A stretch of 64,000 bases of DNA, from the NCBI RefSeq assembly GCF_027587195.1, contig NZ_JAPDDP010000027.1:20917-84916 (forward strand). The letters are read 5' to 3'. The notes beneath the pieces are model-generated. The model ran no database searches, was not told the origin of the DNA, and was given only the letters and a program-made list of their open reading frames with translations. The number at the start of each line of letters is the position of its first letter. Position 1 is the stretch's first letter. A program made the position numbers and the translations under genes. Shown here piece by piece: positions 43,853 to 52,189 of the stretch. The stretch comes from Solirubrobacter phytolaccae (GTDB lineage: Bacteria > Actinomycetota > Thermoleophilia > Solirubrobacterales > Solirubrobacteraceae).

Positions 43853-43873
43853 TAAAGGGGTCAGACCCCTTTA
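43853..43873. terminator. 21-bp palindrome between convergent genes
   Basis: TAAAGGGGTC and GACCCCTTTA flank a single central base. It lies 7 bases past the stop of the minus-strand membrane protein gene. It could act as a bidirectional terminator. It is also of the GGGGTCTGACCCC type that I associate with dispersed intergenic repeats in high-GC genomes; no second copy was noticed here. Confidence 0.55.
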
Positions 43874-43880
43874 GGTTGCT

Positions 43881-44453
43881 TTAGGAGCGGTTCGGGAGGC
43901 GTTCGGTGTCGCGGACCAGCCCGGCCGGCGACTGGTCCGTGTTGACGAAGAAGCAGATCGGGTGGCGCTCGCCCGAGCGGTAGACGCAGGCGCGGTAGCG
44001 CTCGTCCTCGAGCTGGCGGGAGTCCAACGTGCCCAGGCCCGCGGCGAACGCCGGCGCCTCGCGCAGCACGTAGTCGTGCACGGCGAGGAAGACCGCGGTG
44101 CGGTCGGCCTCCTGGCCGAGCCGGGCGGACCGGTGCACGATTCCGCCCAGCAGCAGCGCCGCGAAGATCGCCACGAGCAGCGCGGTGCCCGCGTAGTCGC
44201 GGGCGATGATGAAGGGCAGATCCTGGCGCCGCCGCCGCAGCGCGAGCCCCAGAAATGGCGCGACGACCGCCACCGCCAGGAGGTTGATGAAGGCGACCAG
44301 CAGGATCGCGCCGACCGCGTCGCCGCCCGTCCCCTGGAACGGGAGGCGCGCGACGAGCACCGCGCCGAGCGCCGTGGCCACGGCGAAGGTGGGCCATTGC
44401 CAGGCGCCGCGCAAACGCCAGCGCAGCCGCCGCAACCGGATGGACTCGACCAT
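43881..44453 (-). CDS. Membrane protein of unknown function
   Basis: A 190-residue protein with a basic N terminus (MVESIRLRRLRWRLRG) and three or four hydrophobic segments (FAVATALGAVLVARL; AVGAILLVAFINLLAVAVVA; GTALLVAIFAALLLGGIVH). A C-terminal soluble domain follows, with two Cys (RACVYRSGERHPICFFVNTD) that could form a disulfide outside the membrane. No family recognised. TATCGT 11 bases before the ATG may be its -10. Divergent from the second dehydrogenase operon. Confidence 0.82.
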   Translation of the reverse strand: MVESIRLRRLRWRLRGAWQWPTFAVATALGAVLVARLPFQGTGGDAVGAILLVAFINLLAVAVVAPFLGLALRRRRQDLPFIIARDYAGTALLVAIFAALLLGGIVHRSARLGQEADRTAVFLAVHDYVLREAPAFAAGLGTLDSRQLEDERYRACVYRSGERHPICFFVNTDQSPAGLVRDTERLPNRS

Positions 44454-44592
44454 CGTCGTCGTCAACGATAACCCTCCATGCCGTACGCTGGCCGGTGACC
44501 GGACAGCAGCGGAGATCCCGCTCATCCGGACCGGCGCGTGCTTCGGCGATCCTGGGGCGGCGCACAGAAATCGCGAAGGAGAGACACGCCAG

Positions 44593-45636
44593 ATGGCCAC
44601 TGAGACGGCCCGAACCGAAGTTCCCCCCGACGTAACCGAGCACCTCACGACAGACGACCGCACCGGTCTGCTGCGCGCGATGCTGATGATGCGGGGGATC
44701 GAAGAACGCGCGATGACGCTCTACCGGCAGGGCAAGGTGCCGGGGAGCTTCTACGACGGGTTCGGCCAAGAGGCCGTCTCCGCGGGCGCGACGTGGGCGA
44801 TGGCCGCCGAGGACCGCTTGTGCATCCTGCACCGCGACCTCGCCGCGCACATCATCCGCGGCGTCGAGCCCTGGCGGATCTTCGCCCAGTACATGGGCCG
44901 CGCCGACGGCATCACCCGCGGCCGCGATGGCAACGTGCACTTCGGCGACCGCACGAAGGGCTGCGTCGGCATGGTCTCGATGCTCCCCGACATGATGCTG
45001 ATCGCCACCGGCATGGCCATGGCCTTCAAGCTGCGCGGCGAAGCGCGCTGCGCGATCACCTGGTTCGGCGACGGCTCCACGTCCCGCGGCGACTTCCACG
45101 AGGCCATGAACTGGGCCGGCGTGCAGAAGCTCCCGGTGATCTTCATCCTCGAGAACAACCAGTACGCGTACTCCACGCCGCTGGACCAGCAGTTCGCGGT
45201 GAACCCGATCGAGCGCGCCGCCGCCTACGGGTTCCCGGGCGTCAGCGCCGACGGCAACGACCCCGAGGCGATGTTCGAGGTCGTCCGCGCCGCCCGTGAG
45301 CGCGCGATCGCCGGCGAAGGCCCGACGCTCGTCGAGGCCGTGACCATGCGCATGCACGGCCACGCCGCCCACGACGACATGAAGTACGTCCCGACCGCCC
45401 AGGTCGAGGAGTGGCGCGCCAAGGACCCGATCGACCGCCAGGTCCGCCGCCTGGAAGCGCTCGGCGTCGACACGCAGGCCGTGCGCGACGGCGTCAAGAC
45501 CGAGATCGAGGAAGCCGTGGAACGCGCCCTGCAGTCCCCGCAGCCCGATCCCGAGACCGTGCTCGACGGCCTGTTCGCCGACGAGCCGTCCCTGCTCGAA
45601 GACGGCAACGCCCCCTGGTCGGGCTTCCGGAGCTAG
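44593..45636 (+). CDS. 2-oxoacid dehydrogenase E1 alpha, second complex
   Basis: 347 residues, ThDP-dependent. The motif WFGDGSTSRGDFHEAMNWAG is the ThDP site; SFYDGFGQEAVSAGATWAMA and RDGNVHFGDRTKGCVGMVSM are the substrate-side loops. The overall style is that of branched-chain or acetoin-type E1 alpha rather than the pyruvate enzyme at 35580. GAAGGAGA precedes the ATG by about 11 bases. TACGCT at 44483 could be the operon -10, giving a leader of about 100 bases. First gene of an E1 alpha, E1 beta, E2 operon. Confidence 0.9.
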   Translation: MATETARTEVPPDVTEHLTTDDRTGLLRAMLMMRGIEERAMTLYRQGKVPGSFYDGFGQEAVSAGATWAMAAEDRLCILHRDLAAHIIRGVEPWRIFAQYMGRADGITRGRDGNVHFGDRTKGCVGMVSMLPDMMLIATGMAMAFKLRGEARCAITWFGDGSTSRGDFHEAMNWAGVQKLPVIFILENNQYAYSTPLDQQFAVNPIERAAAYGFPGVSADGNDPEAMFEVVRAARERAIAGEGPTLVEAVTMRMHGHAAHDDMKYVPTAQVEEWRAKDPIDRQVRRLEALGVDTQAVRDGVKTEIEEAVERALQSPQPDPETVLDGLFADEPSLLEDGNAPWSGFRS

Positions 45637-45640
45637 CCAC

Positions 45641-46603
45641 ATGCCGACCATGACCTACCTGCAGGCGATCTCCGACGCCATGCGCGAGGAGATGCGCGCC
45701 GACGAGCGCGTGTTCCTCATGGGCGAGGACATCGGGACCTTCGGCGGCGCCTTCAAGGTGACCGACGGGTTCATCGACGAGTTCGGCCCCAAGCGCGTGA
45801 TGGACACGCCGCTCGCCGAGTCCGCGATCATCGGCTGCGCGATCGGCGCTTCCGTCGAAGGGCTCCGGCCGATCGCGGAGATGCAGTTCTCCGACTTCGT
45901 CAGCTGCGGCTTCGACCAGCTCGTCAACGTCGCCGGCAAGACCTACTACCGGATGGGCCTGTCGGTGAACATCACCGTCCGGCTCCCGAGCGGCGGCGGC
46001 TTCTCCGGCGGTCCGTACCACTCGCAGAACCCCGAGGCGTGGTTCATGCACGCGCCGGGCCTGAAGATCGTCGCGCCGAGCACCGCCGAGGACGCGAAGG
46101 GCCTGCTGATCAGCGCCGTCCGCGACCCCAACCCCGTGCTCTTCATGGAGCACAAGCACCTGTACCGCCGCGTGAAGGGCGACGTGCCCGCGGGGTCCTA
46201 CGAGACGCCGTTCACCGCGCGGATCGCCCGCGAGGGCACCGACCTGACGGTGATCGCCTACGGCGCGATGGTGCACACGGCGCTCGAGGCGACCGCCGAC
46301 CTGGACGGCTCCGTCGAGGTGCTCGACCTGCGCTCGCTGGTCCCGCTCGACGAGGAGGCGATCCTCAAGAGCGTCCGCAAGACGAGCAAGGTCGTGATCA
46401 TCGACGAGGCCAACCAGATGTGCGCCGCGGGCGCCCAGGTGGCCGCGATCATCGCCGAGCGCGCCTTCGAGGACCTGGACGGCCCGGTCGTCCGCGTCGC
46501 GACGCCGGACGTGCCGATCCCGTTCTCGCCCACGCTGGAGCAGTCCGTGCTGCCCCAGGTCGACGACGTGAGGGAGGCGTGCCGTGAGCTCCTCGAGTAC
46601 TGA
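45641..46603 (+). CDS. 2-oxoacid dehydrogenase E1 beta, second complex
   Basis: 320 residues, four bases after the E1 alpha stop. VFLMGEDIGTFGGAFKVTDG and ESAIIGCAIGASVEGLRPIA match E1 beta. GGPYHSQNPEAWFMHAPGLK and LFMEHKHLYRRVKGDVPAGS are closer to branched-chain 2-oxoacid dehydrogenase beta chains than to pyruvate enzymes. The C-terminal domain has VLDLRSLVPLDEEAI. Partner of the preceding alpha chain. Confidence 0.9.
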   Translation: MPTMTYLQAISDAMREEMRADERVFLMGEDIGTFGGAFKVTDGFIDEFGPKRVMDTPLAESAIIGCAIGASVEGLRPIAEMQFSDFVSCGFDQLVNVAGKTYYRMGLSVNITVRLPSGGGFSGGPYHSQNPEAWFMHAPGLKIVAPSTAEDAKGLLISAVRDPNPVLFMEHKHLYRRVKGDVPAGSYETPFTARIAREGTDLTVIAYGAMVHTALEATADLDGSVEVLDLRSLVPLDEEAILKSVRKTSKVVIIDEANQMCAAGAQVAAIIAERAFEDLDGPVVRVATPDVPIPFSPTLEQSVLPQVDDVREACRELLEY

Positions 46604-47915
46604 GACGCATATCGCTGTGACGATGCCCCAGATGGGCGTGTCCGTCGCCGAGGGCACGGTCGTCGAGTGGAAGAAGCAGGTCGGCGACTGGGTCGAGGCC
46701 GACGAGATCATCTGCTCGATCTCGACGGACAAGATCGACACCGACGTGGAGTCGCCGGCGACGGGGCGCGTGGCGGAGATCATCGTCGCCGTCGGCGACA
46801 CGGTCGACGTCGGCGTCGTGATGGCCAAGATCGCCACGGACGCCAAGCCGGGCGAGGCGCACGCCTCCGAGAACGGCGTCGGCACGGGCGAGGCCGCGGC
46901 GGCGCTGGAGGCTCCCGGCGAGGCCGGCGAGCTGATCGGCGACGCCACCGACCGCTCCCAGGCCAAGCGCTACTCGCCCGTCGTGATGCGGATGGCCGCG
47001 GAGCACAACCTCGATCTGTCGCAGATCCAGGGCTCTGGCCGTGGTGGGCGCATCTCGAAGAAGGACGTGCTCGCGTTCCTCGAGAACGGGGGCGGCGCGG
47101 AAGAGCCGCCGATGCACATCGAGTCGCCGTACCGGCCGGACGAGCCCGCGATCAAGCGCAAGCCCAAGCCGCGCCTGCAGCGCGTCGAGGAGGTCCCGGC
47201 CCAGGCCGCGGCCGCCCCGGCCCCCGCCGCAGCCGCCGCTCCGGCCGGCGCCCAGCCGCTGAGCCGGATGCGCCAGGCGATCGGCTCGCGCATGGTCGAA
47301 TCGCTGCAGACCGCGGCGACGTGCACGACCATCGCCGAGGCCGACATGAGCCGGATCGAGGCCGCCCGCGCGGCGTCCAAGCTCAGCTACCTGCCGTTCC
47401 AGGCCCGCGCGACGATCGAGACCCTGCTCGAGTTCCCGCAGCTCAACGCGACGCTCGAGGACGGCCAGCACACCGTCTACAACGACGCGGTGCACCTCGG
47501 GATCGCGGTCAGCCTCGGCTCCGGCGGCCTGATCGTCCCGATCATCCGCGACGCCCAGGACCTGAGCGTCGAGGGCCTCGCGAAGCGCATCAAGGACATC
47601 GCGGTCCGCGCCCGCAACAACCAGCTCAAGCCGGATGAGGTGAGCGGCGGCACGTTCACGATCACCAACCCCGGCGGCTACGGCTCGATCATGGCCACGC
47701 CCGTGATCAACCTGCCGCAGGTCGGCATCCTCGACACCGAGGCCGTCGTCAAGCGCCCGGTCGTGATCACGGACGAGCTCGGCAACGACTCGATCGCGAT
47801 CCGCAGCATGACCTACCTGTGCATGTCCTGGGACCACCGCGCCCTCGACGGGGCCTACGCCGCACAATTCTTGAGCGCGTTGCGAAAGAAACTGGAAGCG
47901 TGGCCGATTAGCTAG
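46584..47915 (+). CDS. 2-oxoacid dehydrogenase E2, second complex
   Basis: 443 residues. GTG start 20 bp inside the E1 beta gene. Lipoyl Lys in CSISTDKIDTDVESPATG; peripheral-subunit-binding domain YSPVVMRMAAEHNLDLSQIQ with GSGRGGRISKKDVLAF; then a basic plus Ala/Pro linker (KRKPKPRLQRVEEVPAQAAA). The catalytic core has the intact HRxxDG motif in MSWDHRALDGAYAAQF. Linker chemistry is opposite to that of the other E2 at 42319. Together with the two preceding genes it forms a branched-chain-like complex; no dedicated E3 is present. Confidence 0.92.
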   Translation: MSSSSTETHIAVTMPQMGVSVAEGTVVEWKKQVGDWVEADEIICSISTDKIDTDVESPATGRVAEIIVAVGDTVDVGVVMAKIATDAKPGEAHASENGVGTGEAAAALEAPGEAGELIGDATDRSQAKRYSPVVMRMAAEHNLDLSQIQGSGRGGRISKKDVLAFLENGGGAEEPPMHIESPYRPDEPAIKRKPKPRLQRVEEVPAQAAAAPAPAAAAAPAGAQPLSRMRQAIGSRMVESLQTAATCTTIAEADMSRIEAARAASKLSYLPFQARATIETLLEFPQLNATLEDGQHTVYNDAVHLGIAVSLGSGGLIVPIIRDAQDLSVEGLAKRIKDIAVRARNNQLKPDEVSGGTFTITNPGGYGSIMATPVINLPQVGILDTEAVVKRPVVITDELGNDSIAIRSMTYLCMSWDHRALDGAYAAQFLSALRKKLEAWPIS

Positions 47916-47921
47916 GCCAGA

Positions 47922-47980
47922 GAGACGGTTCTGACGGACACCCGCCTCGGGCACATCCCCGAGGCGGGACAGACCGTCTC
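47922..47980 (+). terminator. Nested double hairpin after the second E2
   Basis: An outer stem GAGACGGT (47922-47929) / ACCGTCTC (47973-47980) encloses an inner perfect stem CCCGCCTCGGG (47941-47951) / CCCGAGGCGGG (47958-47968). It lies 7 bases after the TAG and is followed 33 bases later by the GGDEF-EAL gene. Confidence 0.75.
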
Positions 47981-48013
47981 AAGATCAGCCCCACGGGGCC
48001 GATCGTCAGGGGT

Positions 48014-50545
48014 ATGACCCGGTGGGCCACCTACCTCACGCTCGGCCTGCTCGCCGCCGTGGTCTACGTCGCCCCGGGCCCGCTGCACGCCAACGAGACG
48101 CTGATCGGCGTCGTCGGGCTCTCCGCGCTGGTCGCGACGCTCTACGCCATCGTCCGCGGCAAGCCGACCGCGCCGCTCGCGTGGTGGCTGCTCGCCGGCG
48201 CGCTGGTGCTCGTCTTCATCGGCGATCTCATCCCGGACGGACCGGGCGCCGGGCTCGCGGACGCGTTCTTCATCGCGATGTACCCGGTGATGATGGCCGG
48301 GCTCGCCGTGCTCGTCCGCCACCGCGGGAGGGGCGCGGGTCCCGGCGGGATGATCGACGGGTTGATCCTCACGATCGGGCTCGCGCTGCCGTCGTGGGTG
48401 GCGCTGATCGCCCCGTACCTGCACGAAGCGGACGTGGCGCTGGTCGACCAGGTCGCCAGCATCGCCTATCCCATCGGGGACATCCTGCTGCTCGGCGCCG
48501 CGATCCAGCTCGTGCTCGACGGAGGCCGCCGCAGCCCCGCGCTCCGGCTGCTCGTGGCCAGCATGGCCGCGCTGCTCGCGGCCGACTTCGCCGCCGGCGT
48601 GCTGACGAACGCCGACACCTTCGGCCAGCAGGTGTGGCTCGATGGCACCTGGATGGTCTCCTACGTGCTCTGGGGCACCGCCGTGCTGCATCCGTCGATG
48701 GCGCGGCTCGCCGAGCCGGCGCCGGTGCGGAGCGAGATCCTGCTGACCCGGACGCGGCTCTTCCTGCTCACCTGCGCCTCGCTGGTCGCGCCGCTGCTCT
48801 CGGCGACCGACGCCATGCGCGACGGCGACTGGGACTACTTCGTCGTCCAGCTCTTCTCGATCGCGCTGTTCGCGCTCGTGATCGCCCGCATGGTCGGGCT
48901 CGCGCGCCGGCAGCGCGCGCTCGGGGAGGAGCTGCACCGTCGCCACGCCGAGGAGCGCTTCGGCGCGCTCGTGCGCCACGCGACCGACCTGCTGCTCGTC
49001 GTCAAACCGGGCGGGGGCGTCAGCTACGCCAGCCCGTCCGTTGAGCGCATCCTCGGCACCGAGCTGGCCGCGACCTTCCTGCTCCCCGAGGACCGCGTGA
49101 CCGTCCGCGCCGCGCTCGCCGCCGCCGCCCGCGGGGAGGACGTCACCCCGTTCGAGTGCACGTTGCGCGACCTCCACGGACAGCAGCGCATCTTCGAGGT
49201 GCAGCTGACCAACCTCGTCGACGAGGAGCACGTCGGCGGCATCCTCGTCAACGGCCGCGACGTGACCGAGCGCAAGGCCTTCGAGGCCCAGCTGACGCAC
49301 CAGGCCTTCCACGATCCCGTCACCGGCCTCGCGAACCGCGAGCTGTTCGCCGACCGCCTGCGCCAGGCGATCGTCCAGGCGCACCGCACGGACGGCTCAC
49401 TCGCCGTGCTGTTCCTGGACCTCGACGACTTCAAGCTCGTCAACGACTCGCTCGGGCACGCGACCGGCGACGAGATCCTGGTCGAGGTCGGGCGCCGCCT
49501 CGACGGCGGCATGCGCGGCGTGGACACCGCCGCCCGCTTCGGCGGCGACGAGTTCGCGGTGCTGCTCGAGAACGTCGACAGCTACGCCGCGGCCGAGGCC
49601 GCGCGCCGGATCCTGAACCTGCTGGCGACGCCGATCCGCACCGGCGGACGCGAGCTGACGCTGCGGGCGAGCGTCGGCGTGTCGGTCGCCCTCGGCGGTG
49701 ATCCGCGCGACGCGGAGGACCTGCTGCGCGACGCCGACGCCGCGATGTACCACGCCAAGCGTGACGGCCACGGCGGCTTCCGGCTGTTCGAGCCGGCGAT
49801 GCACGCCGACGTCCTCGCCCGTCTGGAGCTGCGCACGGACCTGCAGCGCGCGATCGACGAGGGCGAGCTGGAGCTGCACTACCAGCCGGTCGTGCGGCTC
49901 GTGGACCGCACGACCACCGGCTTCGAGGCGCTGATGCGCTGGCGTCACCCCGAACGCGGCCTCGTCTCCCCCGCCGACTTCATCCCGATCGCCGAGGAGA
50001 CCGGGCTGATCATCCCCATGGGCCGGTGGGCGCTGCACGAGGCGACGACCCACCTGCGCGCGCTCGGCAGCCTGTACCGGATGAACGTGAACCTGTCGGC
50101 CAAGCAGTTGCAGGATCCCGGCCTCGTCCATGACGTGCGGGAGGCGATCGTGGGCATCGACCCGGGACGGTTGACGCTCGAGCTGACGGAGTCGATCGTG
50201 ATGGAGGACACCGACCACGCCGTGGCGCAGCTCACCGCGCTCAAGGCCCTCGGCGTCCGGCTCGCGCTCGACGACTTCGGCACGGGCTACTCGTCGCTCG
50301 GCTACCTCAGCCGCCTGCCGGTGGACGTCCTCAAGCTCGACCGCACGTTCCTCGCGTGCGACGAGCCGAACCTGATCGCGGCCGTCATCAGCCTCGGCCA
50401 GGCGCTCGCGCTCGACGTGGTCGCGGAAGGCATCGAGGAAGAGGCCCAATGGCGCACGCTGCGCGACCTCGGCTGCCACTACGGCCAGGGCTTCCTGTTC
50501 TCCAAGCCGCTCACCGCCGAGGATTCGCTGGCCGCGATCGCCTAG
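48014..50545 (+). CDS. Membrane GGDEF-EAL protein with PAS domain
   Basis: 843 residues. Eight or nine hydrophobic segments (residues about 5-305) form a membrane sensor. A PAS domain (FGALVRHATDLLLVVKPGGG) follows, then a GGDEF domain with FHDPVTGLANRELFADRLRQ and an intact active site ARFGGDEFAVLL. The EAL domain has intact GFEALMRWRHPERG, ALDDFGTGYSSLGYL and VVAEGIEEEAQW. Both catalytic signatures are kept, so it may both make and degrade cyclic di-GMP. It may sense membrane or redox state; no effector gene is nearby. Confidence 0.93.
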   Translation: MTRWATYLTLGLLAAVVYVAPGPLHANETLIGVVGLSALVATLYAIVRGKPTAPLAWWLLAGALVLVFIGDLIPDGPGAGLADAFFIAMYPVMMAGLAVLVRHRGRGAGPGGMIDGLILTIGLALPSWVALIAPYLHEADVALVDQVASIAYPIGDILLLGAAIQLVLDGGRRSPALRLLVASMAALLAADFAAGVLTNADTFGQQVWLDGTWMVSYVLWGTAVLHPSMARLAEPAPVRSEILLTRTRLFLLTCASLVAPLLSATDAMRDGDWDYFVVQLFSIALFALVIARMVGLARRQRALGEELHRRHAEERFGALVRHATDLLLVVKPGGGVSYASPSVERILGTELAATFLLPEDRVTVRAALAAAARGEDVTPFECTLRDLHGQQRIFEVQLTNLVDEEHVGGILVNGRDVTERKAFEAQLTHQAFHDPVTGLANRELFADRLRQAIVQAHRTDGSLAVLFLDLDDFKLVNDSLGHATGDEILVEVGRRLDGGMRGVDTAARFGGDEFAVLLENVDSYAAAEAARRILNLLATPIRTGGRELTLRASVGVSVALGGDPRDAEDLLRDADAAMYHAKRDGHGGFRLFEPAMHADVLARLELRTDLQRAIDEGELELHYQPVVRLVDRTTTGFEALMRWRHPERGLVSPADFIPIAEETGLIIPMGRWALHEATTHLRALGSLYRMNVNLSAKQLQDPGLVHDVREAIVGIDPGRLTLELTESIVMEDTDHAVAQLTALKALGVRLALDDFGTGYSSLGYLSRLPVDVLKLDRTFLACDEPNLIAAVISLGQALALDVVAEGIEEEAQWRTLRDLGCHYGQGFLFSKPLTAEDSLAAIA

Positions 50546-50547
50546 TG

Positions 50548-50701
50548 CTCTGAGTCGAAGGTTCGCCGCGTCCTGCGGCCCGCATCGTCGTGGCTGGCGT
50601 TCGCCGGCGACTCGGCTCGTACCGGGCGTACTTGCGGGGTCGCCGGCGGGCGTCAGGCGCGGCGAGGCGCCCGCAGGGCGCTGCGGTTCTTCGGCTTAGG
50701 G
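50548..50701. repeat. ~154-nt imperfect hairpin repeat (MITE-like)
   Basis: The region between the GGDEF-EAL gene and lipB folds on itself over its whole length. The outer arm CTCTGAGTCGAAG at 50548 pairs with CTTCGGCTTAGGG at the right end, and CCTGCGG pairs with CCGCAGG. The inner arm GGCGAC pairs with GTCGCC, closing near CGTACCGGGCGTAC. Over the first 30 outer positions I count 22 Watson-Crick, 6 G-U and 2 mismatched pairs. No protein-like frame is credible here. A transposon-derived miniature repeat or a structured RNA are both possible. Confidence 0.72.
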
Positions 50702-50710
50702 CACAGTGTC

Positions 50711-50716
50711 TATGCT
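50711..50716 (+). promoter_or_regulatory. -10 box TATGCT of lipB
   Basis: TATGCT ends 6 bases before the lipB ATG at 50723 and no ribosome binding site is present, fitting a leaderless transcript. The -35 position (about 50687, TTCTTC) falls inside the right arm of the hairpin repeat, so the repeat may contribute to the promoter. Confidence 0.5.
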
Positions 50717-50722
50717 CGAAGC

Positions 50723-51406
50723 ATGGCCTCCGAGCTGCTGGTATGCCACCTGGGCCGCGTCGAATACCGCGAGGCGACGGCGCTGCAGGAGCGCCTGCGC
50801 GAGCAGGTCCGGGCGGGTGAGCTACCGGAGCTGATGCTCCTGCTGGAGCATCCCCCGGTCTACACGGTCACCCGCCGCACGGAGGCCTCCGACCTGCCGT
50901 TCCCGGACAGCTTCTACGCCGAGCGCGGGATCGACGTCGTGCGCACGCCGCGCGGCGGCCAGCTGACCTACCACGGGCCCGGGCAGCTCGTCGGCTACCC
51001 GATCATGCGTGTCTCGAGCGTCCCGGAGTACATCCTCACGATGCAGAAGGCGCTGGTCGCCGCGCTACGCGACGCGGGCGTCGAGGCGGGCACCAAGCTC
51101 GGCCACAAGCACGTCGGCGTGTGGGTGGGCGACAAGAAGATCGCGTCCGTCGGCGTGCACATCTCCCAGGGCGTCTCCTCGCACGGGTTCGCCGTCAACG
51201 TGGGCAACGACCTCGATCCGTTCAACTGGGTGGTGGCCTGCGGGCTGCCCGAGGTGACGATGACGTCGGTCGCCGCGGAGGGCGTGAGCGAGTCGCTCGC
51301 CTGCTTCCGCAAGCGCGCCGCCTGGCGCTTCGCCGAGGCGTTCGGCCGCCGGCAGCGGATCGTGAGCGCCGCGCGGCTCGGCATCGAGCAGCCGGTGCCC
51401 GCGTAG
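50723..51406 (+). CDS. lipB: Octanoyl-ACP:protein octanoyltransferase LipB
   Basis: Transfers octanoyl from acyl carrier protein to lipoyl domains, the first step of lipoate assembly. 227 residues. Signature TPRGGQLTYHGPGQLVGYPI; catalytic Lys in KKIASVGVHISQGVSSHGFA; catalytic Cys in VVACGLPEV. The ATG at 50723 gives a normal N terminus. It is followed with no gap by an LLM-type oxidoreductase and then lipA, and lies near two lipoyl-dependent E2 genes. Confidence 0.96.
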   Translation: MASELLVCHLGRVEYREATALQERLREQVRAGELPELMLLLEHPPVYTVTRRTEASDLPFPDSFYAERGIDVVRTPRGGQLTYHGPGQLVGYPIMRVSSVPEYILTMQKALVAALRDAGVEAGTKLGHKHVGVWVGDKKIASVGVHISQGVSSHGFAVNVGNDLDPFNWVVACGLPEVTMTSVAAEGVSESLACFRKRAAWRFAEAFGRRQRIVSAARLGIEQPVPA

Positions 51407-52189
51407 ATGGACGTCGGCGCCGCGATCTTCCTCACCGGGGACGTCCAGCACCCGGCGCAGCTCGCCCAGCGCCTCGAGGCCGCGGGCTACGAGTCGCTGA
51501 TGCTCACCGAGCACACGCACATCCCCGTCGCGGCGGGGATGGTCGCGCGGGACGGCGGGCCGCTGGCGGACTACTACCGGCGCACGCACGATCCGTTCGT
51601 GGCGCTCGCGTTCGCCGCCGCGGCGACCGAGAAGCTCGTGATCGGCACGAGCGTCTGCCTCGTGATCCAGCACGACCCGATCGTGCTCGCCAAGCAGCTC
51701 ACGTCGCTGCAGAACCTGTCCGGCGGCCGGCTCGTGTTCGGCGTCGGGGCGGGCTGGAACAAGCTCGAGATGGCCAACCACGGCACGGACCCGGCCACGC
51801 GCCACGGGCTCATGCGCGAGCGCGTCGAGGCCATGCGCGCCATCTGGACCGACGACGAAGCCGAGTATCACGGCAAGCACGTGGACTTCGACCCGATCTG
51901 GCAGTGGCCGAAGCCCGAAGTCGTGCCGCCCGTGTACGTCGGCGGCAACGGCCCGCGCGTCGAGGACCGCGTGCTGCGCTACGGCGACGGCTGGATGCCG
52001 AACATGAAGGACCTCGGGGAGCTCAAGGAGCGCGTCGCGGCCCTGCGCGAACGCGCCGGGAAGCGCGTCCCCGTGACCTACTACGGCGCGACGCCCGAAA
52101 CCCTGGAAGCGGTGTCCGACGCCGGCGTGGACCGCGCGCTGATCGTCCTCGAGACCACCGCAGAGCCCCCGATACCATCGATTACGTGA
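51407..52189 (+). CDS. LLM-class F420-dependent oxidoreductase
   Basis: A 260-residue luciferase-like TIM barrel of the actinobacterial F420 group (opening MDVGAAIFLTGDVQHPAQLA). Typical segments are YESLMLTEHTHIP, VIGTSVCLVIQHDPIVLAKQ, GGRLVFGVGAGWNKLEMANH and GDGWMPNM. Coenzyme is inferred from family membership. It starts directly after the lipB stop and overlaps lipA (GTGA), so it is expressed between the two lipoate genes, but a role in that pathway is not known. Confidence 0.88.
   Translation: MDVGAAIFLTGDVQHPAQLAQRLEAAGYESLMLTEHTHIPVAAGMVARDGGPLADYYRRTHDPFVALAFAAAATEKLVIGTSVCLVIQHDPIVLAKQLTSLQNLSGGRLVFGVGAGWNKLEMANHGTDPATRHGLMRERVEAMRAIWTDDEAEYHGKHVDFDPIWQWPKPEVVPPVYVGGNGPRVEDRVLRYGDGWMPNMKDLGELKERVAALRERAGKRVPVTYYGATPETLEAVSDAGVDRALIVLETTAEPPIPSIT

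Noticed and set aside
50590..50820. Short reading frame between the GGDEF-EAL gene and lipB
   Set aside because: It lies in the hairpin repeat and runs into lipB in another frame; composition is not protein-like.
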